Source: Beaufortia kweichowensis | Lineage: Eukaryota > Chordata > Actinopteri > Cypriniformes > Gastromyzontidae | NCBI GenBank assembly: GCA_019155185.1 | Contig: CM032817.1 | Span: 8,266,034 to 8,330,033 of the forward strand | DNA: 64,000 bases | Direction: 5' to 3' | In this document: piece by piece, positions 22,906 through 33,655 of the stretch | Layout of the letters: the number at the start of each line of letters is the position of its first letter | Position numbering within the stretch: position 1 is the stretch's first letter | The notes under the pieces: generated by a model | Seen by the model: the letters and a program-made list of their open reading frames with translations, nothing else | Told to the model about the DNA's origin: nothing | Database searches by the model: none | Made by a program: the position numbers and the translations under genes

Positions 22906-22969
22906 ACATTTCTCCTGGCGCACTTGTCTATTTTTTTGACATCTTGACCGCATAAGAAACACCATGAGT

Positions 22970-24080
22970 CTAAACAGTTGACCAATTATAAATAAATAAT
23001 AAAAACAATGACGTTATTTAATGTTATTTTTAAAATGCCTAAAATAAAAAGTGCATTTTCATGTGTATACTCAATATGTGCAGTGACAGTTATTAGATCT
23101 TAGAAATATCTAATGAAAGCTATCAACTGATGGGGCCAATGCACAGCTATACATGTATCACGTAAATTATACTGTAAAATATTTCCAAATAAAATCCAAA
23201 TACAACAGCAAATAAATCAAAGTCAATATAAGGAGCGTCTAAACAAGCTGACTGCTATGACTTTAACACGTGTCCAGGAACGCATAATCATTACAGACGT
23301 ATACGCAAACTTTGCATGCAATTTTTTAATGCAAAAAGTTCCATACAGGTGAATAGCATGTAGGGTTTCTTTGTTCTCTGCTGACGAGAGTTCATGTTGT
23401 CCGCTTGCGACACCTGTTAGAGCGGATGACGAACTGGATATTAATTCAATAATATGCTGTATATAGAATAATGCAAAGGCAGTGTTGGGTATGACATATT
23501 ACAATAAGTAATAAATATCTTAAATGAATTAAATAACGTTTCTGAATCCTTATGTTTGTTCATCATACACAGAAAAAAACTTTGCATGCATCAAAAAGTA
23601 AATGATCTGCTAATGATAAAATATGCAATATGAAAAACATCTGTGAATGCATAGTATGCCACTTTTTTACTACATGCTTTTTTACAACTATTTCTAGTTT
23701 CAGACAATATAATCCTCCCAATATTATGTCAATGAATACGTATGTGATATAAATATTCCATACAATTATATTTATAAATATGATTTTCTACACATTATAC
23801 ACAGTTATATTTTATGAATGTAACAACTGCAAATCTAACATATGGTTAGTGTATTGGCAGTAAACCAAAAAAAATTGTCTTGAGATTTAAAACATTACCA
23901 CAATTACATCAATTACACAAGCAACATTATTTGCACAAACACATTTATCAATCAATTAGATGTCATTTTATTCACGTTTCTACCACGGCATGTTGTTTTA
24001 TTTACACTTTAATGAGCTCACAGTAATCTGTCTTCAATGTTTTCCTAAAGCTGTCACATCACAGCACACATCCACAGTAT
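22970..24080. repeat. Block Z (left arm), AT-rich
   Basis: This AT-rich block has no coding potential. It contains a diverged copy of the ~280-bp core near 23,230-23,460. Reverse-complement copies lie at about 38,770-39,900 and 50,170-51,290, and a more diverged one at 55,290-56,299. Confidence 0.75.
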
Positions 24081-25733
24081 ATTTGTCAACTACCCAAATA
24101 CAATTGAACATAAAGAGCATCTGTTAGGAACCTGAACGAGCTGTCGTCTGAACGAGCTGTCTGCTAGGAACATGACTGTCCAGGAACGTTTTATTATTAC
24201 AGACTTAATGCAAAGTAATACAAGATAAATGTATTTTTATGGAAACAGTTACTCACAGGTGTGTTGCGTCTCTCTCTCTGTTGAGTTTACTGTCGAGGGG
24301 AGTTGCTGTTTGCTTTCCGCATGTGACACCTGCTGGAGCGGATGGTGAACTGCGCATTAATTCAACTTCAAAGCAATGGCTTTACATACAATAAATCTGA
24401 TGGTGCTGTCGATTCTCTGAACCTTTATTTACTAAATATAAAATATAAAACATATCTGTTTAAGTGAAACACGTAAACAGTCATGCGGGTAAGAAACTGG
24501 TAATGAATTAGTATATCACCATATACCATAACACATTTCCTAATATTTAACCAATATCTGCATTGCCTTTATTGTCTCAAACCTTTAATGCTGGCTTTTC
24601 ACCCCACAATAAGTAGATTCTAGTAGAAGCAGAAGTAGTTTTTATCCTGATATCTCTACATTTGTTCACCACAGGAGAGAAAACAGGTCAAATTTAGTGG
24701 TGGAGTTTTCATTGGTAAATGAGACATTGCTGAGCCCTTTTGTGGTGATTTGTTTGCATTACATTATTGAACCTCCTGGTGGTGATTTCTGTGTATTACA
24801 TTATTCACCTCTTTATTTCATCGTGCTCAAATAAATACTGGGTTACTTGTTGCCTAAAACAGAAAGTCAGACTTGTTTTTGATGGTTGCTGGTTTGATTT
24901 CCAATGCTGGAAATTATTAAGGTGCCTTGAAGCAATGAGGTTTTCTTCAGTTTTAGTTTTAGTTGCTCACTGTTTTAAGTATGGGTGTGTGTTCACTCTT
25001 CACTGAATAGATTAAATGCAGAAGACATATTCCAAATGTAGTTAACCATACATTGGCAAATATTTCACTTTGTAATGAAACCAAATAACCACAGGAGGGC
25101 GCAACAGTGCATACACACAAACTTCAAGAATGAACAAATGTTTGGTTTAGAGATGGTTACCATTATGCAGAAGTGTGGTGTTTGTACTTGGGTTGGCATG
25201 CTTTTAAACACAACCCAATTTTCACAGTTACAATTGTGAGGTTTTGTGTTTAGACTCAGTAAGAGTTAATAATTTGAGCTAATAGTTTTGAGTCTTTGAA
25301 ACATTAATCATCTCAAATTTGTAGGATTAATTTCTACACCAATTTTGTTGTGTGTGTTTTCATTTACATATCTCAAATCTTTAGTGATGCCTCTTTGACC
25401 CATGTTGAGTAGTGTTTAGCATGTGTTTGTTCATTACAGTAGAGGTGACATCTGACAACTGAGAATGTTAGATTCCCCATTAAACAGAAAATTCAGTGGT
25501 GGAGCATTAAACTGTTAAATCGCTGAATGAGACATTGCAGTTGATCTGTAGTTCCCAGTGTGCTTTGCATGGGACTAGTAGTTTTTGTTATATAGTTTGT
25601 GTTATATTTTTGAGTTTAATGTGGTTACCATTGTGCAGAAGTGTGGTGCTTGTGTGGGAGGCATCATAAATACACACTGTGGTTAAACATACAAAGTGGA
25701 TAAACATGAGTCTTGAATTGGTTGTGTGGAAAG
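24080..25733. repeat. Block Y (left arm), direct paralogue of 18,640-20,330
   Basis: Block Y and block Y' are the same sequence in the same orientation with modest divergence. Both end at a 37-bp minisatellite. Y contains the ~280-bp core (24,100-24,380) and GTAGTTCCCAGTGTGC, a ZNF143-like motif. No gene is supported. Confidence 0.8.
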
Positions 25734-26312
25734 CAATACACAAAAACCTCCACAAGAGGGCTCAACAATGCAATACACACAAACCTCCACAAGAGGGCTC
25801 AACAATGCAATACACACAAACCTCCACAAGAGGGCTCAACAATGCAATACACACAAACCTCCACAAGAGGGCTTAACAAGAGCACTCTGCAATGCAATAC
25901 ACACAAAATGTCCACAAGAGGGCTCAACAATGCAATACACACAAACCTCCACAAGAGGGCTCAACAATGCAATACACACAAACCTCCACAAGAGCGCTCT
26001 GCAATGCAATACACACAAACCTCCACAAGAGGGCTTAACAATGCAATACACACAAACCTCCACAAGAGCGCTCTGCAATGCAATACACACAAACCTCCAC
26101 AAGAGGGCTCAACAATGCAATACACAGAAACCTCCACAAGAGCGCTCTGCAATGCAATACACACAAACCTCCACAAGAGGGCTTAACAATGCAATACACA
26201 CAAACCTCCACAAGAGCGCTCTGCAATGCAATACACACAAACCTCCACAAGAGCGCTCTGCAATGCAATACACACAAACCTCCACAAGAGGGCTCTGCAA
26301 TGCAATACACAC
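25734..26312 (+). repeat. 37-bp minisatellite, sat1 of left arm (~15 units)
   Basis: Same 37-bp unit as sat2, with alternating AGAGGGCTCAACAATGC and AGAGCGCTCTGCAATGC subtypes. The open frames of up to ~200 codons across it are repeat artefacts. Confidence 0.9.
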
Positions 26313-26809
26313 AATACACTCAATTAAACAAATTCAGTGATGGAGCTTCCACCTGTTAAGTCACTAAATGAGACATTGATGCGCCCTCCTGTGGTTGTCT
26401 GTGTGTATTACTGTGTGTATTACATTGCTGGTCCTCGTGTGGTGATCTGTGTGCATTACCTTTTTTATTTTGTTGATATAACCAGCTGGACAATGTATCT
26501 GTAGTTCCCAGCATGCTTTGCATGGGACTAGAATTTAGTGTTACCATTGTGTAAAAGTGTGGTGCTTGGGTTGTGGGAGGCAAAAAACATGTTTGTTACT
26601 TGTTGAGAGTTTTTCTACTTTCATAATTGTATTAAGTTCTTTAAACAAACATTTTGTGAGTGAAACAGAGAACTTGAGTTTGGTGCTCCTGACTGATCGT
26701 TTTAGTGGTTAAACATCTGCCCTTCAAACCCTACAATCCTTGACTCACAAAATATACAAACGTCAAACAAAGAACCAATCTCAAAAATCCTTGAACCAAC
26801 AACATCACA

Positions 26810-27715
26810 AGTTCAGTGGCTCATGGGTCTAAGCCCTGAGTTCTGAGAGTCCAGGTTCAAATCCAAGTATTCCATCTTCTTACTTGCTTTAAATGAAGAA
26901 CCACTCAAAAACTCAAACAAAACCATCACAAGTTCGGTGGCTCAGGGGTTGAGCTCTCGCCCCGAGTTCTGGAGAGTCAGGATTCAAGTCCTATGTTTTC
27001 CATCTTTTTACTTGCTTTAAACGAAAAACCACTCCAAAAACTCAAACCAAGTCATCGCACATTCAGTGGCTCAGGGTTGAACTCTCACTCAAGTTCAGGT
27101 GAATCCGGGTTCAAATCCTTCTTGACTTGCTTTAAACGAAGAACCACTCCAAAAACTCAAACCAAACCTGTCACATGTTCAGTGGCTCTGGGCTTGAACT
27201 TTCGACCCTGAAGTGTGAAAGTTTAGGTTCTAATCCCAAACTCTTCTTTAAGGTTCTTATTTAAAACTCAAAACATCCACCAAACCACTGCAAAACATAA
27301 GAGAACAGTGCAATTTCTGTGGTCCAGGGGTTGAACTTTAGCACTTGAAGCATGAAAGTCTGGGTTCAAATCCTGATCTCCTCAACGTTCTTTCTTTAAA
27401 ACTGAAAACTTCCACCAAACACACAAACCACCTTACTTAGAAATCAACAACAAACACAACAGGCTTGGTGGCTCAGGGGTTTGAGTACATGCCTTTGGTT
27501 TGTAAAGTTGTCGGTTCAAATCCAGCTGTCTTTAAAATTCCCTAATCCTTTTCAACACAGTTACACTAGAAATACGATAAATACGCCAGGAGCTCCGTCA
27601 CAAGTGTGCAAGACTCAGTGGCTCAGTGGTAGAGCTCTGACACAAGACCAAATAGTCTGGGGTTCAAACCCTGTGTCAGGTGGGTCAGCACACGTCACCA
27701 CAAGGTGGAGGGTTC
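26810..27715 (+). repeat. tRNA-like array A2 (about 7 diverse modules)
   Basis: Modules lie near 26,814, 26,933, 27,062, 27,176, 27,318, 27,466 and 27,612. Each has TGGCTCAGGGGTTGAGC-type A boxes and GGTTCAAATCC-type B boxes. Unlike A1, the modules differ clearly from one another in the anticodon-arm region while keeping both boxes. Intervals are about 115-150 bp. The whole array recurs at 35,100-36,010 and 46,250-47,160 in reverse orientation. Confidence 0.75.
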
Positions 27716-27869
27716 ACAGGTGGTGGGGTGCACAGAAGGGAGACACTGGTGGGGTGCTCCCCGAAAATACCAGAGCCTGAAAATTAGGGTTATGTGCCTT
27801 TTCCTAGCGGTTTTCCAAAAAAATTTTAATTTTTTGACCCTAAAAAGCCAAAAAAACAAACAGCCCTCC

Positions 27870-28135
27870 GGTTTTGTATGGAGCCAGGGGAGGAGCAGAG
27901 GGAGGAGTCAGAGGAGAACTGGGAGAAGCAAGTTGTAACATTGAATTTTTTCAATCTTACAACTTACATCTCCAAGTTGTCCTCTGACTCCTCCCCTCCC
28001 AACTCCATACTCCGCCTCTTATCCGGCTCTCCCGACTCACCTCTCAAGCTGCTCCATCCTCCCGCCTCTGGCCAGGCCTCCTGCTCCTCTCAAACTTCAG
28101 GACACACCCTTCGTAGGCATCTTGTCACCTAGGCT
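27870..28135. repeat. GC-rich foldback element next to array A2
   Basis: GGAGGAGTCAGAGGAGAACT and GCAAGTTGTAACATTGAA are followed by their complements TTCAATCTTACAACTT and GTCCTCTGACTCCTCCC, centred near 27,945. The arms are about 60 bp with almost no loop. Copies occur near 34,880 and 46,040. Confidence 0.7.
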
Positions 28136-28139
28136 TCAA

Positions 28140-30610
28140 AAAAAAAAAACAGAGACTTGAACAAGTTGAACCCTTAACTTCTTGTCTTAAGTTTAACACA
28201 CAACCCCTCAAGCTACTAGGACCTGGGAACAGGAAAAACTCTTAAATCTTTGTCCATAAACTGCTTTGAGGTTACACTACATTTAGTTTGGTACCACAGA
28301 CCTGCATGCAAATGTTAAAATTAAAACAGTTTAAACAAATTATGAATACTGTGGCTCAGACTACAACAACTTACTCTTGTTTATGTTTTCCACATTTTTT
28401 AGAATAGTAGTAAATTCATCAAAACAATAAAAAATAACACAATTAAAACTGTGGCAATTATGTTGTGACCAAAATAAATAAACAATGTTATATTTGATCA
28501 TCTTTTAAAGTAGTCGCCCTTCGTCTAGAATTTGTAAAATGATACTGAGAAGTTTTTTAAACAGCACTAAATAAATTTCTATCTATGCTGGACTCTTATT
28601 GACTGCTTTATATTCATTATTTAATCAAAGTAATCTATTGTTTAATTGGGTACAGTTTTCTTATTCACACCACACATAATACATTCTGCTTGTAAATTCA
28701 TGTGACTATGAAAGAAAGTGTGTACTGTACATTTAGTTGTGGCAACTAGCAATTATTTCTGTTTTTACTATTTTAATAAACATACAAGAATGAACAACAA
28801 ACATCACTAAGCGTGTAAAAGTATTTCCAAATACAATCCAAATACAGAACAACAGTAAATAAATAGGTAGACAAATTTATATGCAATTGTGTCCTATGGT
28901 GTGACATATTATCAAAACTTTACAAAGAAACTCTTAATAATATACAAATAGAGTAATAGATTTATCTTCATCTCAGTTACAAATAACACAAGAGAGATTT
29001 TTTACTTTTGTATTATTGTTATTTGAATTATTGCAAAAGATTATACAATTACAAATGTGTACATACATAGGATCACAATATTTGTTCGTTTTGTCATATG
29101 CGATAACAACAAAGAATCCATAAAGAAATTAAACAAAAGAAAAACATAATATATATATATATATAAAAATTAATTTATAAATTAATAAAAGAAAGGGTTT
29201 CAATAATATTATATAATCGTTCATATTTATATCTTTAAGACCACCAAATTAGTCTTGAATAATACAATGTTAGGTTTACTACCCACTCATTTTTGTTCAT
29301 GTATATGAAATTTTCCACATATAATCAACATGTTAACCAATCAGTATTCCTCTATATTTTAACTTTTATACAGTAATAATAGTTCCTTACTGGATAAATG
29401 AATCTTTAATTTTGTAAATATGAGATATTCAACAAAACAGGAAAGGGATTTGTCTTTAATGTTTTCCTGAAGCTGTCACACCACAGGACACATCCACAGT
29501 GTTTGTGTCAACTATCAACATACAATTCAATATAAGAAGCGTCTAAACGAGCTGTCTGCTAGAAACCTGACTGTCCAAAACAGCTTTATTATTACAGACC
29601 TCATGCAAAGTGATAAATGCACAAGATAAATGTATTTTAGGTAAACAGTTACTCACAGGTGTGTTGCGTCTCTCTCTCTGTTGTGTTTACAGTCGAGGGG
29701 AGTTGCTGTTTGCTGTCCGCATGTGACACCTGCTGGAGCGGATGGTAAACTGCGCATTAATTCAACTTCAAAGAAAATGTCTTTAAACACAATAAAGCAA
29801 AAACAGTGTTGGGTATAATGCATTATTGCAATTAAATACTCTTCATTCTTAAGTAATTGAATTACACGTACGATATATTCGCATTGCATATACATATAAA
29901 GTCTATGTAGTTTTAACAATTTTGTACAAAACAAAACTGAATTGATGTAAACATTTATAAAATAACTTGTTCAGGGCAATACTAACGAAAAACAAGTCTG
30001 TATAATTTTGTCCAACATTTTGAAACTTTTGCAAAGAATATGTTATTTGAGCTGAACTGTATTGCATACTTTTGTTATTGTAACGAGTTCATTTTATTCT
30101 TGTATGGACTATCATATCATTCCATAAAAACGAGTCGGATTCATCTCAAAATTGGATATTAATTGGATATTGGATAATAATTGGATATTATTTATTCATA
30201 ATTAGTGCAGAATACAGCACTATGCGATCTAAATACATGATAAACTATATTTGATATATTGCGCAATTACAGTCGCACAGACCTCATTCACAAGATCTTC
30301 TGAATGTTGTGAGCACCTCATAAAGTCATTAGCTTTCCTCTTGGCAGAACTTTGGCATTGCAAGGCAAAAAAATACCAATTCGTAAATCAAAATGTTTTG
30401 TAAAACATGGTAAGAAATGTAATATTTCGCTTGTTTGTTTAGCTATCATATTTAAACACTTAAAATAACACTTACACCCGTTTTTTCCCTGTAAGACAGT
30501 AGCACAGCGCAAGACTACCAAGCGAATCGCACTTATTAAACAACGAAAATAATTTGACCTTTAAAAACATATAAATAGTAAAACGTTAGCCTACTGCATA
30601 TTGTACTTAC
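28140..30610. repeat. Block X (left arm), AT-rich
   Basis: No gene is visible apart from the orphan signal exon at its inner end. The block contains a minus-strand tRNA-like segment (28,165-28,235), a short TA run at 29,150 and a ~280-bp core copy at 29,500-29,780. Reverse-complement copies are at 32,091-34,670 and 43,327-45,840. Confidence 0.75.
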
Positions 30611-30680
30611 CATCAATGAAGAAAAATAGCAGAGTGCAGAAAGTAACGCAAGAAATGCTCATTTTATGAAACATATTCAT
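30611..30680 (-). pseudogene. Orphan signal-peptide exon, left arm copy
   Basis: The exon encodes MNMFHKMSISCVTFCTLLFF and then FIDG, a strong hydrophobic leader. It ends in phase 1 at a consensus GTAAGT donor, the layout typical of first exons of immunoglobulin-superfamily and other secreted or surface proteins. No following exon with matching phase and a recognisable domain is found before the next repeat block. I therefore treat it as a first exon stranded by the duplication, perhaps still transcribed. Confidence 0.5.
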
Positions 30681-30784
30681 GCGATAAACAAATACGTATG
30701 AGTACAAATTTAACACACCTGTGAACTCCGCACTGAATCATATGCATACGTCACACGTCACATCAGACGTCAAGTCTTTTTTAG

Positions 30785-30895
30785 AAAAAACCCTTGAAAC
30801 CTCATGAAGTCTTAAAGTCGAACATGGCAGTATTAAAAGACCATTTGAAACACAGAAGCATGCTGCTGTCCAGCCAAAAAACACTTAATGGCTAA
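30785..30895 (+). pseudogene. Terminal-exon-like reading frame in spacer S
   Basis: A good acceptor (CTTTTTTAG) precedes an open stretch of 36 codons. It begins KKPLKPHEVLKSNMAVLKD and ends SSQKTLNG, then TAA. AATAAA follows about 310 bases later at 31,204-31,209. The peptide is basic and I do not recognise it. It could be the last exon of an unidentified or fragmented gene. Only the two copies in this window are seen. Confidence 0.35.
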
Positions 30896-31203
30896 TTTGT
30901 GTCTTTTAAAATGTTATACTGTAATTTATGTTTACTTGAAGCTTAATGACATTGTTGAATGTTTTTCATACTTTTAACTGTTCTTACTGGCTAAAAAGAA
31001 AATATATTTTTGTAAACAGTAGTTTTATTGTTTGTAGTTTAATATACATCGAGGTAAATGACTGATTTAAAGTACTGGATCTCAGTCGACATGAAAAGTA
31101 TTTTTAGTATTATATATATATATTTTTCATTGTTTTTTTACTGTTATACTTCTGTATTTTGTTTACTATGTAAATTTCAACTTACATATTACTGGAAAGG
31201 CCA

Positions 31204-31209
31204 AATAAA
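31204..31209 (+). terminator. Polyadenylation signal AATAAA in spacer S
   Basis: A canonical hexamer on the plus strand, about 310 bases after the TAA of the terminal-exon-like frame. The same hexamer is at 42,434-42,439 in the second spacer. Confidence 0.3.
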
Positions 31210-31924
31210 GAAAGAAACTGAACCAGTTGGCTACAGCAGTTGATCTTACAGTATATTGCAACTCTCTTGAAACCTTTTTACATAATTAATATAAGGCGTT
31301 AATCTATATTAAACAGGGCCTAGTGTTGTTGTTAAGAAAAGTTTTTTCTCTCCATCAAAAGAAATCTCTTGAAACAAGCAGTTCCAGATGCCAAAACTTA
31401 ATAAACTAATCATTAGTTGGTATGTTGGTATTTATCAGATGTTGTATTCAAAATGATATTTAAAAGCATTTGAGATACAGATTTTATCACTGTGCAATAA
31501 AGAAAGAATGAGAGTGAGAATGAAGTCTACATACAGGCTTACTAAGGATGAAAATTTGTGTAGAATGAAGTATGAATAATTAAATAAATAAATACATAGT
31601 CATTGAGTTATTCTTGACTTACTTTGATAGCATATGCAGAACAAACTAATTAGGCTAACTGATAATGAGTGGATTATCGATCTTTTAAATGAAGGTATTT
31701 CTTGGGACTCCATTTCTGTTCTCGTCTTGCTCACACACAGACTTAAAATGTTTCATGATAATCGTACGACCCAAAAATAGTTCTTTATTTTGGCTGTTTG
31801 GATAAGGATGTTAACATATGTGTACGCAACACGAAATATACACACTGTAAAGCCTAGAAAAACTTCGTGCTGCTTTGAGTCACCACAAATTGATGCAACT
31901 ACAATGAAATTATAATTAAAAAAG

Positions 31925-32019
31925 ACTTGACGTCTGATGTGACGTGTGACGTATGCATATGATTCAGTGCGGAGTTCACAGGTGTGTTAAATTTGTACTC
32001 ATACGTATTTGTTTATCGC
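31925..32019 (+). promoter_or_regulatory. Putative promoter of the orphan signal exon
   Basis: TGACGT or ACGTC elements (CRE/ATF-like half-sites) occur three times within 30 bp, followed by ATGCATATGATT (octamer-like), about 60-90 bases before the ATG. The same segment flanks the other two exon copies. Promoter activity is inference. Confidence 0.3.
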
Positions 32020-32089
32020 ATGAATATGTTTCATAAAATGAGCATTTCTTGCGTTACTTTCTGCACTCTGCTATTTTTCTTCATTGATG
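32020..32089 (+). pseudogene. Orphan signal-peptide exon, R1 copy
   Basis: Identical in sequence to the left-arm copy: a 23-codon leader with phase-1 end and GTAAGT donor. The next good acceptor (CTGTCTTACAG near 32,210) would lead within six codons to a stop (GGAAAAAACGGGTGTAA), so no intact continuation is visible. The terminal-exon-like frame at 42,015 is on the same strand, but nothing shows they are joined. Confidence 0.5.
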
Positions 32090-32090
32090 G

Positions 32091-33535
32091 TAAGTACAAT
32101 ATGCAGTAGGCTAACGTTTTACTATTTATATGTTTTTAAAGGTCAAATTATTTTCGTTGTTTAATAAGTGCGATTCGCTTGGTAGTCTTGCGCTGTGCTA
32201 CTGTCTTACAGGGAAAAAACGGGTGTAAGTGTTATTTTAAGTGTTTAAATATGATAGCTATACAAACAAGCGAAATATTACATTTCTTACCATGTTTTAC
32301 AAAACATTTTGATTTACGAATTGGTATTTTTTTGCCTTGCAATGCCAAAGTTCTGCCAAGAGGAAAGCTAATGACTTTATGAGGTGCTCACAACATTCAG
32401 AAGATCTTGTGAATGAGGTCTGTGCGACTGTAATTGCGCAATATATCAAATATAGTTTATCATGTATGTAGATCGCATAGTGCTGTATTCTGCACTAATT
32501 ATGAATAAATAATATCCAATTATTATCCAATATCCAATTAATATCCAATTTTGACATGAATCCGACTCGTTTTTATGGAATGATATGATAGTCCATACAA
32601 GAATAAAATGAACTCGTTACAATAACAAAAGTATGCAATACAGTTCAGCTCAAATAACATATTCTTTGCAAAAGTTTCAAAATGTTGGACAAAATTATAC
32701 AGACTTGTTTTTCGTTAGTATTGCCCTGAACAAGTTATTTTATAAATGTTTACATCAATTCAGTTTTGTTTTGTACAAAATTGTTAAAACTACATAGACT
32801 TTATGTATATGTAATGCGAATATGTCGTACGTGTAATTCAATTACTTAAGAATGAAGAGTATTTAATTGCAATAATGCATTATACCCAACACTGTTTTTG
32901 CTTTATTGTGTGTAAAGACATTTTCTTTGAAGTTGAATTAATGCGCAGTTCACCATCCGCTCCAGCAGGTGTCACATGCGGACAGCAAACAGCAACTCCC
33001 CTCGACTGTAAACACAACAGAGAGAGAGACGCAACACACCTGTGAGTAACTGTTTACCTAAAATACATTTATCTTGTGCATTTATCACTTTGCATGAGGT
33101 CTGTAATAATAAAGCTGTTTTGGACAGTCAGGTTTCTAGCAGACAGCTCGTTTAGACGCTTCTTATATTGAATTGTATGTTGATAGTTGACACAAACACT
33201 GTGGATGTGTCCTGTGGTGTGACAGCTTCAGGAAAACATTAAAGACAAATCCCTTTCCTGTTTTGTTGAATATCTCATATTTACAAAATTAAAGATTCAT
33301 TTATCCAGTAAGGAACTATTATTACTGTATAAAAGTTAAAATATAGAGGAATACTGATTGGTTAACATGTTGTGGATTATATGTGGAAAATTTCATATAC
33401 ATTGAACAAAAATGAGTGGGTAGTAAACCTAACATTGTATTATTCAAGACTAATTTGGTGGTCTTAAAGATATAAATATGAACGATTATATAATATTATT
33501 GAAACCCTTTTATTAATTTATTGTAAGATATTTCC
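32091..33535. repeat. Block X, R1 copy, proximal part
   Basis: Reverse complement of the left-arm X block. It holds a ~280-bp core copy at about 32,930-33,190. No gene is supported; the 67-codon frame at 32,179-32,382 has no domain and recurs only because the block is repeated. Confidence 0.75.
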
Positions 33536-33536
33536 A

Positions 33537-33634
<98 letters not shown>

Positions 33635-33655
33635 ATATATATATATATATATTAT
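33536..33655 (+). repeat. Compound (TA)n(TG)n(TA)n microsatellite
   Basis: A TA run is followed by about 36 TG repeats and another TA run. At the homologous position the left arm has only a ~16-bp TA run (29,150) and copy R2 has a much shorter version (44,775-44,833). The locus has therefore changed length after duplication, or lengths are misassembled. Confidence 0.9.

Larger units (their letters stand above)
18640..30782. repeat. Left arm (L) of the large inverted duplication
   Basis: Reading outward from the spacer, the order is block X (30,782-28,140), tRNA-like array A2 (to ~26,340), minisatellite sat1, block Y (25,733-24,080), block Z (24,080-22,970), tRNA-like and foldback (22,960-22,200), array A1, minisatellite sat2, and block Y' (20,330-18,640). 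The same order occurs in reverse complement from 31,917 and again from 43,147. Similarity is high, with scattered indels and different tandem-repeat lengths. Confidence 0.9.
30783..31916. repeat. Spacer S between inverted arms (first copy)
   Basis: This ~1.13-kb segment lies between the inverted arms and is itself not palindromic. It recurs as a direct copy at 42,013-43,146. It contains a short terminal-exon-like frame (30,785-30,895) and AATAAA at 31,204; the rest is AT-rich without features. Confidence 0.85.

Noticed and set aside
25726..26340. Open frames of 70-217 codons on both strands over the minisatellites (also at 20.4-21.2, 36.5-37.2, 41.1-41.8, 47.6-48.6 and 52.7-53.6 kb)
   Set aside because: A 37-bp unit without stops yields long frames in several phases at once. 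The peptides are permutations of the same repeat, with no start context, splice sites or domain.
26810..27715. Functional tRNA genes
   Set aside because: A and B boxes are present but anticodon stems do not form and most acceptor stems fail. I call them tRNA-like repeats.
18640..30782. LTR retrotransposon or endogenous retrovirus
   Set aside because: No gag, protease, reverse transcriptase or integrase motif, no primer-binding site and no TG...CA-bounded direct repeats were seen.
30783..31916. Simple missed-adapter (hairpin read) artefact as sole explanation of the inversion
   Set aside because: Such artefacts give mirror copies without a unique spacer and with identical array lengths. Here a 1.1-kb spacer and different minisatellite lengths argue against it, though assembly error is not excluded.
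32179..32382. 67-codon frame present in both L and R1
   Set aside because: Conserved only because the block is duplicated; R2 breaks it, and it shows no domain or splice context.
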